Notes: generated by a model not told the origin, from the letters alone. DNA of 64,000 bases from Aurelia coerulea (GCA_039566865.1 CM076961.1:689501-753500), one strand, 5' to 3'. Shown: positions 53,532-64,000, counted from the stretch's first letter. Made by a program: numbers and translations.

Positions 53532-56500
53532 CTGCGTAGTATGTATGTATTAGCTGCGGGGGCGGAGCCTTGCTCTTTACCTACAAAAGTGATATTTTAT
53601 TTTACACGTTTTCTTTCATAAGATACTAAGTCCCCGTTTACACCATGGGTAGTTAGACACTGCTGGTGTGCTTCTATGGAGGAGCGCTGAATAATATGTA
53701 TCTGCGGAGGAAATATTGTTTAGAACTGCGGAGGAGATATCGAAAGAACATCTCCTCCGCAGTACTAAACAATATTTCCTCCGCAGATACATATTATCCA
53801 GCGCTCCTCCATAGAAGCACACCAGCAGTGTCTAACTACCCATGTTTACACTGCACTGCTACAACTTTGGATCTGTAACGATGGGTTGTTAGATGCCGCA
53901 TTTGTGCTTGATTCCCCCAGCTTAGTTCTTTTGCGGAAGAAAACATTATTTACTACTATGCAGGAGCTAGTGCCTCCGCAGAACTATATGCATTATTCCT
54001 CCACAGGTACATATTAGGTGCAGTGCTCCTCCATAGTAAACAAGCATGTCCTGAGAAATGATAATGGATGAAGCAAATATCGAATACCGTATATCTAGAC
54101 GTTGAACAGATTTTACAAATTTTAGTACTGAAGCTACACATAAAAACGGCAGTGTGGTTGAGCATTTTTCGATTTTACATCATTTATACGAAACTGGACA
54201 AAATCAGGCTGCCTGGTTTCTTATACAGGAGAAAATATTCTCTATGCTGGCAGGCTGCAGTTTCTTTTATGTCCGTTTCTAAGTATATGCGGGGACTTAC
54301 CGTATGGTCGACCCACGTGCCTATTCTTAGCGTTTGATTGGCTGATTATCTTAGACCAGAGCTAGACTGACCATGTATGTCCCCTATATTCCCATGATAA
54401 ATCTTGCTTAACAGGACTTGAAATAAAACAATGAAAAAGCTGACCCTATTTTGTGCATTCGGCGATCGAATCATGATCGAATCACAGCGTAGGCCTTTTC
54501 AATGTCTTGGAATTTTATACTTTCAATGTAAGTATAAATATTGTAGTTTTTAATCTTGATAGAAAAAAAATGTCTTGGAGGGCCTAAATAGGATCACGTT
54601 TTCAGAGTAATTTTATGAATCTCCGTTGACCGAAGCGACATCATCAAGTCAAAGGGCACATGGAAACAAGGGCCTCGAGTAATCCATCTAAGACTGAACA
54701 GATTCGGAATCGTAGCTTGAAAATACGTGCTCCTTATAACATACCTTGCTCGTTCCCATTCCATCCACTTAGGCTATAACTAGGCCCAGAGGGCCGTTTT
54801 GGGTTGTATGCAGCTGGTCCAGGACCAATTTTCGCTGAAATGAAACGCAAAAATATCATCAAGAGTAATTAGTCTAGTAGTGGCAATATGGCGATATTCC
54901 GTTTCAAATCTTCTTTCATTGCCATTGACTGCCGATTTAAACTAGCTTAAACTAAACCAAGTTGTCGATTGTTGCATTTGATTGGTCAATCTAACAAATA
55001 GAATGCAGTGATTGGTTGAAAGTTAGCCTGGTTTAGTTAAAGCTGGTCTAACTGTGTCAGTGAAAGTGGTATAACATTCTATTTCTGAAACAGACAATTT
55101 CAGACAAGTCTATATTTCAATGACGAGTAAATCATCGACCAGAATGGAACGTGGCATTCTCGTTCCCATATAAACCCCTTCCCAATATTTTCCTAATTTA
55201 TGAGTCTATAAGATGAGTGATTTTACCAAACGAAATTGTCACATCTAAGCTAGCCCTTGACTGATAGATTAATATTTTACTTTTGAAGATAGGCCACGTA
55301 CTTTTTATTCCACAGCCCGTCAAACATTTCAACTTTTTTTGACTCATCCGGTACACTCTTTTCTTTTTATAAGAATAATGTTTATAAGAATATTCAGGCT
55401 CAGATTCATCCAAATTTTTAAGAATATTATAAGAATATTACCAGCCTCAGCTGGCATATTAGTGTCTCATTTTTCAGCAGTTGCCTGTTTTGTGATGTTC
55501 ATAACAGAGAATCGCATGACTGACATAAATACTTTAAGAATATATTCAGGCTCAAAGCGAAAATTTCTTAAGAATATCGATGCTGGACAAAATTTAAAGT
55601 ATTCTTATAAAAAAAAGAGTGTATTTCGTGAACTGTGAAATCAAAATTCCTCAAAATTTTCGTTTAAGTAAGTAAGGTGACGGAGTGTTGCTTTGGGTCT
55701 TTTTTCACGATCCGAAAGTTAAAGCGCCCAACAAAATGAAGGAGAAGAAAGCAATATTTGGATGAGAGAAATCATAATTTCATATTCATAATAAAATCAC
55801 AATGATAGTGTCTGAATTGCCCTTGGTTTCTTATGAATGAAGTGAAGTGAAGTTGCGTTTTTCAGCGCCAAGCGCTGGGATCGCAGAAATCATCGAGTCC
55901 GCGACCCCTTGTCATAACGCTCAAGTGGTGGGGTCCTACCGGGTATCGAACCCATTCCGCCTGACTGTTCTGGCTGCAAAGTCAGAGGATTACACCACTG
56001 CGCCACAACACCTTCATATGAATGAAAAAGTGCATGCAACTTCTCTAACCTGGATTCCTTTCAACAGCCTTCCTAATCGAGAAGGCTCGTGCCTCAAATC
56101 GATTGTCTTTGATGTTGTAAGTTGCTGGTCCAGGTCTGTCATCTGTTGATATAGATAGATAAAAATAACAGCAACTTGCAATAGCCACTATGCTCATAAG
56201 CGTATATTTGTTATAAGAAACAAAGAATTTGAGCCAGTATTGAAAGTTTCTTAAAATTATCAGATTTTGAGTACTCAACAGTTTCTTACGAGTTTCTTAG
56301 AGGTTCCATAACAATCTTGACGTTCACTACCTGTGCCTTCGAAACAAGACTTTTGGAGCATTTCCAATGTTTAGAAAGGAAATAAGAAAGTAAAGTAAAA
56401 GATGCCAAGGGTTTCCTTTATCAAAATACATACTTTCTTAACTTGTATTCTCCCAGTACTGGAGTTTCTTAATTCTTTGGTGATCTGAGAGTTTAGTTTC

Positions 56501-59500
56501 TTATGGGCAGTTTCTTATGAACAAATACATGTATCAACGAAGGATTATTGAGATAGATGATGGATCCAAAAACTTGTTAAAAACACGGACCTGAGGCTAC
56601 CTTTGAAAAAAACAGCTTTACAAAATTCGCCAAAGATCCATAATGTCTGATTGAGACAAAGCGATTTGGCATAGCCTCGAGAATAGATTTTCACACTTTT
56701 ATGCAGCCAACAATAATTCTTCTCCTTCTCTGTTTATTTTGATTTGAATGAGTGCACTTAAAGGTGTGAAATACATTCTTCTGAAAGGAAATTGCTTTGT
56801 CTTCTCGGAAACCTGGATCTTGTGTTTTAGGAAAGTTTCTCTTTGTTGCTTTGCTATTGCTGCTATCAATAAACTTTCAAAAAGTGGTAAATCAATCTCC
56901 TTAGAGGCCTTTGGTTTTGATGCTGAAATTATCGAGGGAACTGTTTCCTATTGATTTGATCTTTTACGGCAGAAAAACTTTCTACGAAGTAACAAAGCAG
57001 GGTGAATTAGCCATTCTGAAAAATAGATTTTACACCCCTTAGCGTACTCAATAAAATAAAGGTAAACAAAAAAAGAGCAAAACTTTTTGCTTGCACGCGC
57101 TAAAAATCGCTTTGTCTTGTCGTACGAAATTCACCATTGTTTCCCTGCGATGGGTTTCCTTGTTCGTTGGCAGTTTACATTTGGCACTGAGGACATGCTC
57201 GTCGCTGTGGACAGCAAGATGGCGTGGTGTTTTACGGTCTTACTAAAGTAGCTTGCGCGCTGAAATTCGCATATGGCAGGCCAGCAACAGAGGGAGGCCA
57301 GCAAAACTGACGAAAGTTCTAGGAGCTCGAAGTCACACGAAACAAAACGACTAGAAATTGGGCCTTTCGGTAAGTATTTTACAGTTCTTCTATGCCCTCT
57401 TCTTTCGAGTGCTATTGTGAAAGGCTGTATCGGAGCTGTACCTTCCCTGGCCCCCCTGCCTCATACGCCTGTGAGTTTGAAACTGTATATCTCATTTCAT
57501 GCGTGTCACGTGGAGATCTTCACAAATAAAAGCGATTGAAGTGCGAAAAAGTATACGTCATAAAATCTTACCGATTCTCTCTGTAATTCTTTTCCCAATG
57601 GTATATTTTGGCTTGTCATTCTTTGAGAAATCCCGATTAGGATTGTACGAGTTTGGGCTAACATCGAACGTTTGAGTTGGAACTGTAAAAGAGAATGATC
57701 CAGTAAAATTGATTTTGAATAAGTCATAAGCCGATCAACCGATGATAAATAACTGAGAAAATAAGAGCTGTTTCAGAGGGCAATACCTGAAAATAGTAAC
57801 CAAAAACTGTCAGCTTGTGAGATTTTGTAAATATAGGTAGAAGGTTAAAATGTTCGGTATTGATTGCCTGAAGAAACTAAAATTAAGTTAGTCGTTGACT
57901 TAAAGCACATAAAAAGTTAAGGATCGGTAATATACCAGGAGAGTCGGAGAAATGTATCCACTCTTTGAAAAAATCTTAGAGAAAAAGCTATGCAACCGAT
58001 TTGTAAAATTTTGATTTCACTGTCTTTGAAGATTCAATTCACTCTTTGAGATTTTTCCATAATTCTAGGTGAGTCCCCGGTGAATCTTTTCATTCTGAAA
58101 GCAGGCATTAGCTAAAAGTGCTATTTCTCGATTTGCGAAAAAGCAGCCAAAAATGGGTATCCCACACCTGACACCATGTTATGTGGTCTATCTTGCCTAT
58201 AAATATTACTTAGATATTGCAAATACACAACTGATTTAGGCCATGACTAAGCTTTAGTAACATCACAGAAGTCCCGTATGTAAAGACACCACAACGAGGC
58301 ACTTAAACAACAACAACAACCATAACAGTCATGTAAATATAAATCAGGAGTCTTTGATGCTCAGCATTGATGAGAGAGTATGACTTCATTCAACAGTTCG
58401 CATATCATTAGAAAGGAATGACTGAGCAAGAAAAACCACATTTTGCTGTTTTCATAGTTGAAAAATGGATTAGATCGAGTAACTCACTTAAAATTTTAGC
58501 CAAATCACACAGAAGCTAGTTTTTCGGAATTAGTCATTTCACATTGCTGATAAATTATGAAAAAATTCTCAAAATTATGTTAGATTCTCAGGCAGACAAC
58601 AGAGCTGTAATTTTCAAATCGGTTTTATGGTTTTTGTTCAAACAGTGGACACATTTTCCTGACTCACCAGATTACGAGGATTTTTCAAAAAGGTGCAAGA
58701 TCTTTTTATTTACTCAGCCGGGACATTCATGAAGGCTTCGAGCATACAGTAAATCCCTGCAAGTAGAACCTACAACGGTGAGAACCTACAGGCTGTTTTT
58801 CCTAAATTATGCAGCCTGTTTCAGTTTGGAAAGAAGATATGTTCTTATTACAAGGCTGAGAAAGTTGGTTTTCTCATGGTCCTCATTGAATTTATTTTTG
58901 TCCAGGTTTGCTGTTAAAATCGATTCTGACAAAATAACAGGATTTCTTGATGATGGCTCTAAAAGGTTTACACAAGGGATCCTTCGAATAATAACTTTGA
59001 AGAACTTTTGTACCCTGACGTTGATCTAAGTACATCATAAATAAAAAATTTCATTCAGCCTGGCCTTCAAAATGGTTGGTTCCAATAAGCGGGGATTTAC
59101 TGTAGCACTGTTTGATAGACAACTGAAAAATTGTAGCAAACTTACTGTCTGTCGTCCGCTTGAAGAGATGCAAGATGCTTGGATAACGAAGCTTCTGTCT
59201 ACATGTGAAAGCAGGCCCTTCTTTACGAATATTGTCTTTGCTTACTTCATACTGTCCTGGGGCAGGAGACGGTATTACTGTACGGAAAGAAAGGCATTAT
59301 CAGTATTACATTGTTCTCATCTAATCTAATCTAATCTGATCTCATCTCATCTCATCTCATCTCATCTCATCTCATCTCATCTCATCTCATCTTAATCTAC
59401 TCTAATCTAAAATAACTAAATCAAAAGAAGGGGCCGAAAAGTGCCTTCTACACCATGGGTAGTTAGACACTGCTGGTGTGCTTCTATGGAGGAGCGCTGG

Positions 59501-62500
59501 ATGATATGTATCTGCGGGGGAAATTTTTTGTAGTACTGCGGAGGAGATATCGATCTCCTCCGCAGTACTATAAAAATTTCCCCCGCAGATATCTCCTCCG
59601 CAGTACTATAAAAAATTTCCCTCGCAGATATCTCCTCCGCAGTACTATAAAAATGTCCCCCGCAGATACACATTATCCAGCTCTTCTCCATAGAAGCACA
59701 CCAGCAGTGTCTAACTACCCATGTCTACACTAGATAGAACGATGTCATCAAGCAAAATAAGCAAAGGTCAATTCCTGTCTGACTGATTCAAGTAAACAGA
59801 TGCAAAAAGTGACTCTTGATGAAAGATCAACTGAAACAGTGACACTTTAACAGTCAATGATTGCCAATTGCTTCCAAATTTGGAAGTGGCTAACCCTAAT
59901 TATTATCATTATTATTATTATTATTATTACCGTATTCCGTTACTGTTTTTCGCTGTAATATTCTATCGTAGTTTGTTACAATTGTATTTTTTAAGTTATG
60001 TTATGTTTAGGCCGTATGCAATGTAATATTGTATTGTGCTTCATATAAAATGAAAAAAAAATTACAAACCTAGGGAATCAAGTAAATCATTTAAAGCAAG
60101 CAAGTCAAGTGGAATCATCAGCAAAGGATTCAAACCTGTTCTTTCAAATGGTTTGTACGTCATCGAATATTTTGGCTTTCCGGCAGCATATGTTGGAAGA
60201 ATATAAGTGTTTGGGCCTGGTGTGTTGTCCTCTAAATAGCAAAGAATATAATTTGGATTAGATTTGAATTCTGACAGTGAAAAATTGATTGTCTTGGAGA
60301 ATAGTGCAAGATTTAAGAAAGCAAGATCAATGAATATAACTGTGAAAATGACCGAGTAATCATGATCAAATTTTTCTCGTATTCCTGGGGTATTTCTGCC
60401 TACAAAAATGACTTGTGCACGCTCTAGTAAATGTTATCCCTTTTGGAAGAGTGAAATTACCTTCCCCAGGAGCATGACAAATTGTCATGCGTGATTTCAT
60501 CCTCCCAAGAGGATAACACATGCTACAACATGCTTAAAGGCTCTAATTCAACCATCATGCCTTGCACGTGTTGTCTTTTGGTTTGTCTGTGTTGTCGCCA
60601 TCTTAATGGACCATGAAAATGGCGACAACGAAGGCCAACCAAGAAATGGCACGTGCTTAATTAAGTCGTTGCTGTAAGGGCAAAAATATTTGGGAAATTT
60701 AATCATGATTTTATCAAGGGTTGTAAGAAGAGTTTAGTGTGAAATAGAAAACCATACCAGATACCAGAATTACAAATGGCTGCCAGAGTGTGCTAGCCTA
60801 CGGTTGAGTTTCAATTTGAGAAAACGAGGTCTTTATGTCGTTTAGAGAAGCAAAACCAAGAGAATAATCAAGAAAGAAACAACGAAGGACCATTCTGGTC
60901 TCTTCTTACGGCCCTTGATTTATGCAATCTTTTCAAGTTTTCTTGAAGAGGCTTTTTCCAGAAAATCCTTAATGGTTTCAGAACGGAGTGGCTGATTTGA
61001 GTCAGGTAAATTTCAAAATTAATTTGAACATGTTCGCCATTATTGAATGATCTATTAGCCAATATTACTGTCTCCGCATCCAGAGAGTAGTTGCCAGGGA
61101 GGAGTGAGGAGTGAGTACTTTCAAACAGTAGAGGAAAATGTTCAAAGCACAGCAAATCAAGGAGACAATTTCCTCTACCAAAAACGATCTTAAGACTAAA
61201 TTAATAGATTTTTCCTAAAGAAAATGAAATGGTGATGGTCACATAGAGACTGAATTCAGGTCTTCGCCTTCCAGGCTCGTAGGAAGCGGGGGACAAGGGG
61301 GCTTAAGCCCCTCCCAATGATATTGAAAACAATGGTGCTACGTCACAAGCATAAATTAGATGCATTGTTCTTTATTGTTTTAAAAACGATTGCCCCCAAA
61401 TCAGAAGCTGCTTCCTACGGCCCTGTCGTCTTCGAGATCATTTAAATGAAACTTACTCTTTTTTACAGTATGACGGCTCAAAATAATCGTTGCTGGAGAT
61501 TTTTCCAGAGTTGATCCAATTTCATATGCACCAGGACCTGGTGTTTGACTTTCAGGACCTGCAAAAAAATTGTATGCTCAGCAAAGTAGAAAAATAAGAA
61601 ACATTAAAAGTACCTCAGCCTTTTGGCTTTCGAACAAATTTCTTTTTATTCCAATTATTGAGTATTCTCTGTATAACGAATTTTTTTAAACGTGTGAAGT
61701 TCTTTGGCGCATCCAGTGGAAATTAATTGCTATTAGAAACTGAGACACAATCTTTTCCAACACATTTTATATGAATTTATTGTTTCGTTATCTTTCTTTG
61801 ATTCATGTCGCATTTAAAAGTCATAGTTCTTTATTTAAGGCTGGTTCCCAATCATACTGCTTGACGGTCTTTCATCGCTTTCCTCGTCGGCAATTTTTTT
61901 CCTATCAAGCAAAATTTAAACTAAATATACAATCACCAATTTTTGAAATGCAATGAAAGTTTATCTTGCCTGATTAACACTGGTCCCCAGGGGTGCATTA
62001 GACCAGATTTTAGTCGGGGATGTGCTATCCAAGCGTCAAGAACATGATAGTTCCTTGTTACATTTTTTCGAAAAAGTATACCTGACCTTATACCAATTTT
62101 TTGAAAAGTGCCTATTCAGTCGTTCTTTTCTTCTAAATGGTGAAAATCGATACCCTTCACGATGGCACGTCCCCGTACCCAAAATATATGCAGTGCCTTT
62201 CCAACGGGCACTGATCTGATGTAAAAGCAGACTTTACAGTCAAAAGTCGTCCCCAGCGCAAGATAAACTTTGATCGCATTTGAAAACTTGGTGAGATGAT
62301 AGTTGAAGATGCCAGATTTATCATACCATAAAAAGCAGGTTTCAGACCAACTCCAATTGAGTAAATTGGCACATGGTCTGGCTCTGGAATGTCATACTCT
62401 CCTGGCCCTAAAATACAACAAATATTTGTATTAAAAGAATTGCTTATGCCTTTAATCATACTGACATCCTAAAGAGATCAGAGAGAGCACAGAGTTTATA

Positions 62501-63702
62501 CAGTTTATTGGTACAACTTTGTACCGTTATTATATAAAAAGACAGCACTTTCCTTGTTCTCCAAAATGTCAAAATTATCTAAATTTTGAAAGAAGGGATT
62601 CTAGCTTGGTATCTACATTTGTCTACATTTGAAAATGTCTCAATTTTATTGTATTATCAGTAAACAATACAACTGACCCTTTTCAGAATATAGATACGTT
62701 CCAAGATAGAAATAAGGAGCTCTGTCACGCAGGTGATTGGTTTAGAGAACAAAACTTAGACAAAAGAAAGGAGCTAGAGCCCAGACTCTTTGAATTTTTC
62801 GCATGATAAAAATCACTTCAATTCGAAACGATCTCTTTCCAATTCTCTCCTGTTAATCCTGCCATACAAATCTTTAATCCCCATATACAATCTTCAGCCA
62901 ATTATGAATGAGACAGATTGCCTTTTACTTTATTTGCGCATTTTTGGAGAGCGAAGAAGGTGCTGTGTTTGAAACAATCACTTTCTTCACTTTCCTTTGC
63001 CATAAATCAGCAACCACTGGTCAGATTGACTCAAACAAGGTCTCAAACTCTAAGTTGAAGCTTAACCTATGCAACTGTGTAAAATCCGAGACAATTAAAG
63101 CTACACCTCCTCCACAACAGCCACACAAACGGAGCACAATATCTAGGGGCACCCTGTAGATGTATATTCGACTTAAACTCCGTCTCAAATTAGATGTCAC
63201 TTTGCGATAACGCAAAATTCTTCTACAAAACACTTCTATTGTTGTTATTCGCGGGCATTTGCAGGGGATATCTAATTTGTGACAGACTATAGATGTCAGG
63301 TGAGATTTGCGATAACGCAAAATTCTTCTACAAAACACTTCTATTGTTGTTATTCGCGGGCATTTGCAGGGGATATCTAATTTGCGACAGGCTATAGATG
63401 TCAGGTGAGATTTGCGATAACGCAAAATTCTTCTACAAAACACTTCTATGGTTGTTATTCGCGGGCATTTGCAGGTGACATCTAATTTGTGACAGACCAT
63501 AGAATAAGATGCAAAACTAACAAAGACTTAAAGCACTGGGCCAATTTCCTAGTTTCGAATGAAAGAAAAAGAAGTGTATAGTAAAATTTACCGGGAACAT
63601 CAGATTCTCTCTTTTTTAACGGCAATCCAATTGACTTCTCTACTCCTTTTTTCCAATAACTTGACCTTGGCCGATATTTTGCTGGCCCTGGTGTATAAAA
63701 AC
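53429..63702 (-). CDS. SHIPPO/ODF3-like sperm-tail PG-rich repeat gene
   Basis: On the - strand, exons 63702-63592, 62407-62327, 61558-61457, 60231-60136, 57682-57572, 56142-56050 and 54834-54745 each carry one P-G-P-x-x-Y-type repeat. All are phase 1 in and phase 1 out. A final exon, 53531-53429, ends PGPAASLKGRP...RPVRA and stop. Repeats of this kind (STPGR) occur in ODF3/SHIPPO and STPG proteins, many of which are microtubule inner or outer-dense-fibre proteins of cilia and sperm flagella. The gene start is beyond the window or in unseen exons. One exon is missing between 54745 (phase 1) and 53531 (phase 2). Which paralogue it is cannot be told. Confidence 0.82.
53644..53844. mobile_element. 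CATGGGTAGTTA foldback, 7-bp target duplication
   Basis: 201 bp. Ends CATGGGTAGTTAGACACTGC and its complement. The arms extend through GGAGGAGCGCTG and CTGCGGAGGAAATATTG to the centre. TTTACAC is duplicated at 53637-53643 and 53845-53851. Confidence 0.9.
53880..54040. mobile_element. CATGGGTAGTTA family, decayed copy
   Basis: GATGGGTTGTTAGATGCCGC at the left and CTCCTCCATAGTAAAC at the right match the previous element at lower identity. It sits 36 bp from it. Confidence 0.65.
54070..54306. mobile_element. CAGTAAGTCCCCGCATA-family element, inverted
   Basis: Ends TATGCGGGGACTTACCGTA on the right. TACTGAAGCTACACA and CGGCAGTGTGGTTGAG match the copy at 20159-20480 in the other orientation. Confidence 0.6.
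54745..54834 (-). CDS. SHIPPO repeat exon: IGPGPAAYNP
   Basis: 90 nt, phase 1/1: AKIGPGPAAYNPKRPSGPSY, then SLSGWNGNEQ. One full PG repeat followed by the S-Y-S-L strand typical of the family. Confidence 0.85.
55350..55625. mobile_element. ACACTCTTTT foldback element
   Basis: ACACTCTTTTCTTTTTATAAG at the left pairs with CTTATAAAAAAAAGAGTGT at the right. TTAAGAATATT repeats throughout. TTTGACTCATCCGGTA just left of it is the end of a CCGGGTGAGT-family element. Confidence 0.75.
55835..56014 (-). mobile_element. tRNA-Cys-derived SINE, copy 2
   Basis: On the - strand it has TGGCGCAGTGG (A box), TTTGCAGCC at the anticodon and GGTTCGATACC (B box). CACCACTTGAGCG in the body matches copy 1, and a CTTCACTTCACTTC tail ends it. 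It stops about 35 bp from the exon at 56050-56142. Confidence 0.8.
56050..56142 (-). CDS. SHIPPO repeat exon: DRPGPATYNI
   Basis: 93 nt, phase 1/1: DDRPGPATYNIKDNRFEARA, then FSIRKAVERNP. PGP motif and A-F-S-I strand present. Confidence 0.88.
56650..56840. mobile_element. GCGATTT-family foldback, copy 3
   Basis: AGACAAAGCGATTTGGCA at the left and TTGCTTTGTCTTCTCGG at the right, with CGGAAACCTGGATCTTG beyond, as in 17430-17600 and 32750-32930. A looser relative lies at about 57000-57140. Confidence 0.65.
57273..57369 (+). CDS. Candidate antisense first exon
   Basis: ATG at 57273 opens MAGQQQREASKTDESSRSS, then KSHETKRLEIGPF, to a strong GTAAGT donor. The upstream 150 bp is comparatively GC/CpG-rich and contains an AAGATGGCG box. 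It lies on the opposite strand inside a SHIPPO intron. No downstream exon was found, so this is a first-exon candidate only; a pseudogene or chance frame remains possible. Confidence 0.35.
57572..57682 (-). CDS. SHIPPO repeat exon: VSPNSYNPNR
   Basis: 111 nt, phase 1/1: VPTQTFDVSPNSYNPNRDFS, then KNDKPKYTIGKRITERI. The PGP is replaced by SPNS, so the repeat is degenerate at its turn, but the Y-N-P and K-Y-T-I-G elements are kept. Confidence 0.85.
58747..59102. mobile_element. CAGTAAA foldback element, copy 3 (TA target)
   Basis: CAGTAAATCCCTGCAAGTAG and AATAAGCGGGGATTTACTG ends with TA on each side, 356 bp. Confidence 0.8.
59308..59412. repeat. CTAAT/CTCAT microsatellite
   Basis: Pentanucleotide run: about four CTAAT units, then eleven or so CTCAT units, then CTAAT again. 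Confidence 0.95.
59454..59723. mobile_element. CATGGGTAGTTA foldback with triplicated core
   Basis: 270 bp. Ends CATGGGTAGTTAGACACTGC and complement; TCTACAC duplicated at 59447-59453 and 59724-59730. Compared with the 201-bp copy, the CTCCTCCGCAGTACTATAAA unit of one arm occurs three times. Confidence 0.9.
60136..60231 (-). CDS. SHIPPO repeat exon: TPGPNTYILP
   Basis: 96 nt, phase 1/1: KDNTPGPNTYILPTYAAGKP, then KYSMTYKPFERT. Canonical repeat with the K-Y-S-M strand. Confidence 0.9.
60232..61456. other. SHIPPO intron
   Basis: Contains a partial CCGGGTGAGT-family element at about 60925-61140 (AACGGAGTGGC, TTGAACATGTTCGCC). A short inverted pair, GAGGATAACACATGCTACAAC, lies near 60512. No coding sequence. 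Confidence 0.6.
61457..61558 (-). CDS. SHIPPO repeat exon: TPGPGAYEIG
   Basis: 102 nt, phase 1/1: GPESQTPGPGAYEIGSTLEK, then SPATIILSRHTVKK. Best match of the set to the PGPGxY consensus. Confidence 0.92.
62327..62407 (-). CDS. SHIPPO repeat exon: GPGEYDIPEP
   Basis: 81 nt, phase 1/1: GPGEYDIPEPDHVPIYSIGV, then GLKPAFYG. The Y-S-I-G strand is present. Confidence 0.9.
63180..63500. repeat. Three tandem AGATGTCAC-type MITE units
   Basis: Three head-to-tail units of about 115 bp, each with TTGCGATAACGCAAAATTCT, ACAAAACACTTCTATTG and TATTCGCGGGCATTTGCAGG. They are nearly identical to each other and end TAATTTGTGACAGAC. The single-copy relative is 3519-3616. Confidence 0.92.
63592..63702 (-). 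CDS. SHIPPO repeat exon: TPGPAKYRPR
   Basis: 111 nt, phase 1/1: FYTPGPAKYRPRSSYWKKGV, then EKSIGLPLKKRESDVP. First module visible in the window; entry in phase 1 shows more coding sequence lies upstream. Confidence 0.9.
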
Positions 63703-63808
63703 CTGTGGATCCAATTCACACTCATGAATAAGAACAATAAAGAAAGTACTAACATACACTAACAAACATGAAGAAATTCAAGAGATTTCAATATGGAATT
63801 TTTTTATT

Positions 63809-63985
63809 GCGAGGGTTTCAGGTGCAATAATTTTTGAAATGCCAATCTTTTTGTGAACAATTTAAAGTGCTTTACATTTTTGGAGGAGTTTATTTCCGTT
63901 GGAAGAGAATTTCAAATCTTTGGACCCAAAAGGCTACGAGATTTAATTCCATAAATTGTAGTTTTAACCTAAGGAACAAATAGAA
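63809..63985 (-). pseudogene. Decayed LINE reverse-transcriptase C-terminus
   Basis: The - strand reads VKTTIYGIKSRSLLGPKI, then a stop where Trp is expected, then NSLPTEINSSKNVKHFKLF and FTKRLAFQKL. The GxxSxxxLGPKxWNSLP order is a LINE C-terminal signature with the Trp codon changed to TGA. Confidence 0.7.
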
Positions 63986-64000
63986 CGTCATTTTTTTCGA

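Larger units (their letters stand above)
57683..60135. other. SHIPPO intron with two elements
   Basis: Carries a CAGTAAA element (58747-59102), a CTCAT microsatellite (59308-59412) and a CATGGGTAGTTA element (59454-59723). A TTATTATTATT run is at about 59899-59930. The rest shows no coding signal. Confidence 0.7.

Noticed and set aside
57450..57500. A PG-like string on the - strand (GGGGGGCCAGGGAAGG) as another SHIPPO module
   Set aside because: In the required phase it meets a stop, and no Y-x-x-x strand follows.
63180..63500. Regular repeats that could suggest a CRISPR array
   Set aside because: The unit is about 115 bp with palindromic MITE ends and no spacers, in a eukaryotic intron.

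Overview
This is animal (metazoan) genomic DNA. It has AT-rich introns with GT-AG junctions, short exons, and a heavy load of small inverted-repeat transposons and 5'-truncated non-LTR retrotransposon tails. The retrotransposon tails and the gene set suit a marine invertebrate. A cnidarian is my best guess, but no single marker proves it. No rRNA, CRISPR array or complete mobile element was found.

Three genes structure the window. (1) 121-9576, + strand: the 3' part of an EEA1-like early-endosome tether, with about ten coiled-coil exons and a C-terminal FYVE zinc finger split over three exons; its 5' end lies outside the window. (2) 14492-51143, + strand: a complete ROCO-family GTPase of about 1,377 codons in my reconstruction. 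Its order is leucine-rich repeats, Roc GTPase with P-loop, DCSG and SHKD motifs, COR, a TIR-like domain, an alanine-rich tail and a terminal CTIL prenylation box; there is no kinase. (3) 63702 down to 53429, - strand: a SHIPPO/ODF3-like sperm-tail PG-rich repeat gene in which nearly every exon is one phase-1 repeat module. Genes 2 and 3 converge, with about 2.3 kb between their stop codons.

The introns and spacers hold most of the remaining structure. There are several families of foldback elements, with 2-bp TA, 3-bp TAA, 7-bp or 8-bp target duplications where ends could be read. Others are two copies of a tRNA-Cys-derived SINE, two Penelope-like remnants with hammerhead-like motifs, and two perfect long palindromes (57-bp and 65-bp arms). 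The 11-kb intron before the last ROCO exon contains a degenerate satellite interrupted by a hAT-like insertion.

The most notable items are the lipid-anchored ROCO-TIR architecture, a 153-bp tandem duplication that copies the exon carrying the GTPase G4 motif, a 27-nt stop-containing gap between two in-frame ROCO coding blocks, the one-exon-one-repeat SHIPPO gene, and the perfect palindromes. Exon borders come from reading splice signals and phase by eye and are not backed by transcripts.
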